Below the pieces are notes generated by a model that made no database searches, was not told where the DNA came from, and saw nothing but the letters and a program-made list of their open reading frames with translations. Made by a program: the position numbers and the translations under genes. From NCBI GenBank assembly GCA_019348475.1, contig JAHWJJ010000009.1, positions 1 through 22,527 on the forward strand: a stretch of DNA of 22,527 nucleotides. The letters run 5' to 3'. Of the stretch, positions 20,496 through 22,527 are shown piece after piece. The first letter of the stretch is position 1. Each line of letters starts with the position of its first letter. Origin of the DNA: Gemmatimonadota bacterium. GTDB lineage: Bacteria; Gemmatimonadota; Gemmatimonadetes; Longimicrobiales; Longimicrobiaceae.

Positions 20496-21895
20496 CACTG
20501 GTTCTCCTGGGCGGCGAGCTCCGTCTTTCCCTGCGGCACGATGCTGATCAGGACGCGCGGCCGGCCCGCGACGTACTGCTGCGCCACGCGCTGCACGTCC
20601 GCCGGGGTCAGCGCGCGGTAGCGGGCCAGGTCCTGCTCGGAATAGCCGGGGTTGCCCGCGTAGTACAGGTAGTGGTTCAGGCGCTCGGCCTTGCCCTCCA
20701 CCGTCTCCAGCGCGCCCACGAAGCCGGTCACCAGCCCGTTCACCACGCGGTCCAGCTCCTGGCGCGAGGGCGCCGTCTGCGCCAGCCGGGCCACCTCTTC
20801 GTTCACCGCCGCCTCGATGCGGTCCAGGTCCACGTCGGGCTTGGCGCGAACGCGCACCCACAGGTCGCCCGAGATGAGCGAGGCGTCGTTCCAGGCCGCC
20901 GTGAACGCGGCCACCTGCTCGTCGTACACCAGCCGCTTGTACAGCCGCGAACTCTTTCCCTGGGTAAGGATGGCCACCAGCGCGTTCAGCGCCGCCTCGT
21001 CGGCCGAAAAGCGCGGGCCGGTGCGCCAGATCATTGTCAGTTCGGGGAGCGTGACCCGGTCCTCGCGCGTGGTGTACGTGGTGGCCGCCAGCGCGGGCTG
21101 CGGGTCGCGCGGCCGCTCCACCTCCGCCCCGCGCGGAATCCAGCCGAAGTAGCGCTCCACCCACTGCCGCACCTGCTGCGGGTCCACGTCGCCCACGATG
21201 GCGATGGAGGCGTTGTTGGGCGCGTAGTAGGTGCGGAAGAACTGGTTCACGTCCTCCAGCTGCGCCGCGTCCAGGTCGGCCATGGAGCCGATGGTGGTCC
21301 ACGAGTAGGGATGGCTGGCCGGGTACAGCAGGGGCGGCGCGGCCTCCCACAGCAGCCCGTACGGCTGGTTCTCGTAGTTCTGCCGCCGCTCGTTCTTCAC
21401 CACCCCGCGCTGCCCCTCCAGCTTGGCGGGGCTCATGGCGTCCAGCAGTCCGCCCATGCGGTCCGCCTCCAGCCACAGCGCCAGCTCCACCGCGTTGGAG
21501 GGCATCACCTCGTAGTAGTTGGTGCGGTCGGTGTTGGTGCTGCCGTTGTTGCGGGCCCCGGCCGCCTCCAGCCAGTTGTCGAAGTCGCCCTCGGGAACGT
21601 TCTTGCTCCCCTCGAACATGATGTGCTCGAACAGGTGCGCGAACCCGGTGCGCCCCGGGCGCTCGTACCCGGAGCCCACGTGGTACCACACGTTCACCGC
21701 GGCCAGCGGCGCGGAGTGGTCTTCGGCCACGATCACCCGCAGGCCGTTGTCCAGCGTAAAGGTGGTGTGGGGGATGCTGACCTGCATCTGCGCCGCGGCC
21801 GGCGCCGCCGCCGGCGCGGGTCCCGCGGCGGGCGGGGGCGCGCCGCACGCCGCGAGCGCCGCGCAGGCCACAAGGAATGGGGTGGTCCGTTTCAT
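20495..21895 (-). CDS. M16 family zinc metallopeptidase, lipoprotein
   Basis: A 466-residue protease of the pitrilysin/insulinase M16B group. A lipoprotein signal is seen: LAAC lipobox at residues 14-17 in VACAALAACGAP, followed by an Ala/Pro linker, so it is probably membrane-anchored in the periplasm. The zinc site is HLFEH (His87, Glu90, His91) with the third ligand Glu169 in VVKNERRQNYEN. The N-terminal domain begins TTFTLDNGLRVIVAEDHSAP and the second domain covers roughly 240-440. ATG 21895 has an AGGAGA Shine-Dalgarno. It is co-translated with the inactive partner downstream (TGATG). Together they probably degrade peptides in the envelope; the substrate is unknown. Confidence 0.94.
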   Translation of the reverse strand: MKRTTPFLVACAALAACGAPPPAAGPAPAAAPAAAQMQVSIPHTTFTLDNGLRVIVAEDHSAPLAAVNVWYHVGSGYERPGRTGFAHLFEHIMFEGSKNVPEGDFDNWLEAAGARNNGSTNTDRTNYYEVMPSNAVELALWLEADRMGGLLDAMSPAKLEGQRGVVKNERRQNYENQPYGLLWEAAPPLLYPASHPYSWTTIGSMADLDAAQLEDVNQFFRTYYAPNNASIAIVGDVDPQQVRQWVERYFGWIPRGAEVERPRDPQPALAATTYTTREDRVTLPELTMIWRTGPRFSADEAALNALVAILTQGKSSRLYKRLVYDEQVAAFTAAWNDASLISGDLWVRVRAKPDVDLDRIEAAVNEEVARLAQTAPSRQELDRVVNGLVTGFVGALETVEGKAERLNHYLYYAGNPGYSEQDLARYRALTPADVQRVAQQYVAGRPRVLISIVPQGKTELAAQENQ

Positions 21896-22191
21896 CGATT
21901 GCGTCTCCTGGGCGCCGGCCCCGCGGGTTGCGGAGCCGGCCGTTGATCGCGCTGCCCGGACAGGGCAACGTGCCGTCGCAAGGAGTGTACTGCCCCGCGG
22001 GCTACGGGGCCATAGGGAAAGTACTGGCTCTGCTAAAAAATTGCCACTGCTCCGTGGCCGATTCTCGCTGCATCGAGAAAGACTCGCGTGCCGGGCGGCA
22101 GAGGGGCCCCCGCAGCTCCCGCGCTTGCCCTCCGCACCGGCCGTCGGCATCTTGCACCGCCTTCTTCTCTCCTCCACGTCCGTCCCGACAC
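21896..22191. other. Divergent intergenic region between M16 operon and outer-membrane gene
   Basis: This 296-bp gap must hold promoters for both directions. A short A-run (22035-22040) is the only AT-rich spot. I see no RNA gene, repeat or confident -35/-10 pair, and the minus-strand frames open across it lack gene-like composition. Confidence 0.45.
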
Positions 22192-22527
22192 ATGATCCAT
22201 CCACCCATCGCCCGCGCCGTGGCGGCCGCGGGCGCCGTGCTGGTCGCCGCGGCCCCGGCGGCGGCGCAGCGGCCCACCGTCCCCGTGGAGTTCTTCTTGG
22301 GCCGGCAGGAGTTCGCGTCGGAGCTGCGGGTGGGCGACCACGAGTTCGCCGGGCTGCGCCTGGGGCTGGACCGGGCGGACTTCGCCGGGATCCGCGGCTT
22401 CGACTGGCGCGGGCTGAACGACGACCACAACGGCGTCGCCCCCATCAAGTCGTACGGCGCCGAGGCGCAGCTGAACCTGAATTCCGGGCGCGGCATTACG
22501 CCCTTTCTGGTGGCCGGGGTGGGGCGC
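22192..22527 (+). CDS. Probable outer-membrane beta-barrel protein, N-terminal part (3' end outside window)
   Basis: 112 codons run to the right edge. A signal peptide (MIHPPIARAVAAAGAVLVAA, likely cut after PAAA before QRP) is followed by alternating polar/hydrophobic segments. These include VEFFLGRQEF, YGAEAQLNLNSG and GITPFLVAGVGR, the pattern of an OmpA/outer-membrane beta-barrel domain in which strands end in F/Y/R and GVG turns. The family and total length cannot be decided because the gene is cut by the window edge. No Shine-Dalgarno stands out before ATG 22192. It is divergent from the M16 pair. The call as an exported protein is firm; as a barrel it is moderate. Confidence 0.7.
   Translation, partial: MIHPPIARAVAAAGAVLVAAAPAAAQRPTVPVEFFLGRQEFASELRVGDHEFAGLRLGLDRADFAGIRGFDWRGLNDDHNGVAPIKSYGAEAQLNLNSGRGITPFLVAGVGR

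Noticed and set aside
22002..22496. Minus-strand open frame at the right edge
   Set aside because: It lies over the divergent promoter region and the plus-strand signal-peptide gene. Its translation is Arg/Ser-rich without domains, whereas the plus-strand frame has a signal peptide and beta-strand pattern.

Overview
The window is a GC-rich bacterial chromosome segment made almost entirely of core housekeeping genes, with short structured intergenic repeats and two small accessory insertions. The very high GC at third codon positions, several Ala/Arg-rich proteins, a divergent membrane pyrophosphatase, paired M16 peptidases and octanucleotide-repeat intergenic elements suggest a member of the Gemmatimonadota, possibly Longimicrobium-like. 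This placement is inference; no rRNA or other decisive marker is present.

Layout. 1-229 (-) is the N-terminus of a PhoH-family ATPase. 633-3345 (-) is a tight operon of a PTS EIIA/PtsN-like protein, a VanZ-like membrane protein and aspS, with 4-bp start/stop overlaps. rlmN (3521-4627, +) is divergent from it across a region with two perfect inverted repeats. 4834-5417 (-) holds two small coiled-coil proteins of unknown function, divergent from an RluA-family pseudouridine synthase (5722-6675, +). A strong bidirectional terminator hairpin (6699-6735) separates that gene from a long minus-strand operon (11315 to 6843): panB, panC, panD, a degenerate GlmU-like protein, a YqeK-like HD hydrolase, a LytR_C-domain membrane protein, and finally an antitoxin/ParE-RelE toxin pair coupled by 4-bp overlaps.

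rqcH (11411-13102, +) is divergent from panB. Between it and hppA (13826-15979, -) lies a 643-bp element bounded by 40-bp inverted repeats (39/40 identical) that encloses a frameshifted GxxExxY gene. Then come pth, rplY and prs (16337-18642, -), and an M16 peptidase pair (19056-21895, -) with one active-site-bearing lipoprotein and one partner lacking the zinc motif. The start of a probable outer-membrane beta-barrel gene (22192-22527, +) closes the window.

Two copies of a dispersed, structured, roughly 155-bp intergenic repeat (16130-16289 and 18817-18968) each end in a tandem octamer array (CGCACTCA) that runs straight into the stop codon of the neighbouring minus-strand gene. A different octamer array (GTTCACCC, 483-554) lies downstream of aspS. 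Every octamer type carries a stop triplet on the minus strand. Functionally the region covers translation and RNA modification (aspS, rlmN, rluA-type, pth, rplY, rqcH), coenzyme A precursor synthesis (panBCD), PRPP synthesis (prs), PPi-driven ion pumping (hppA) and envelope proteolysis.
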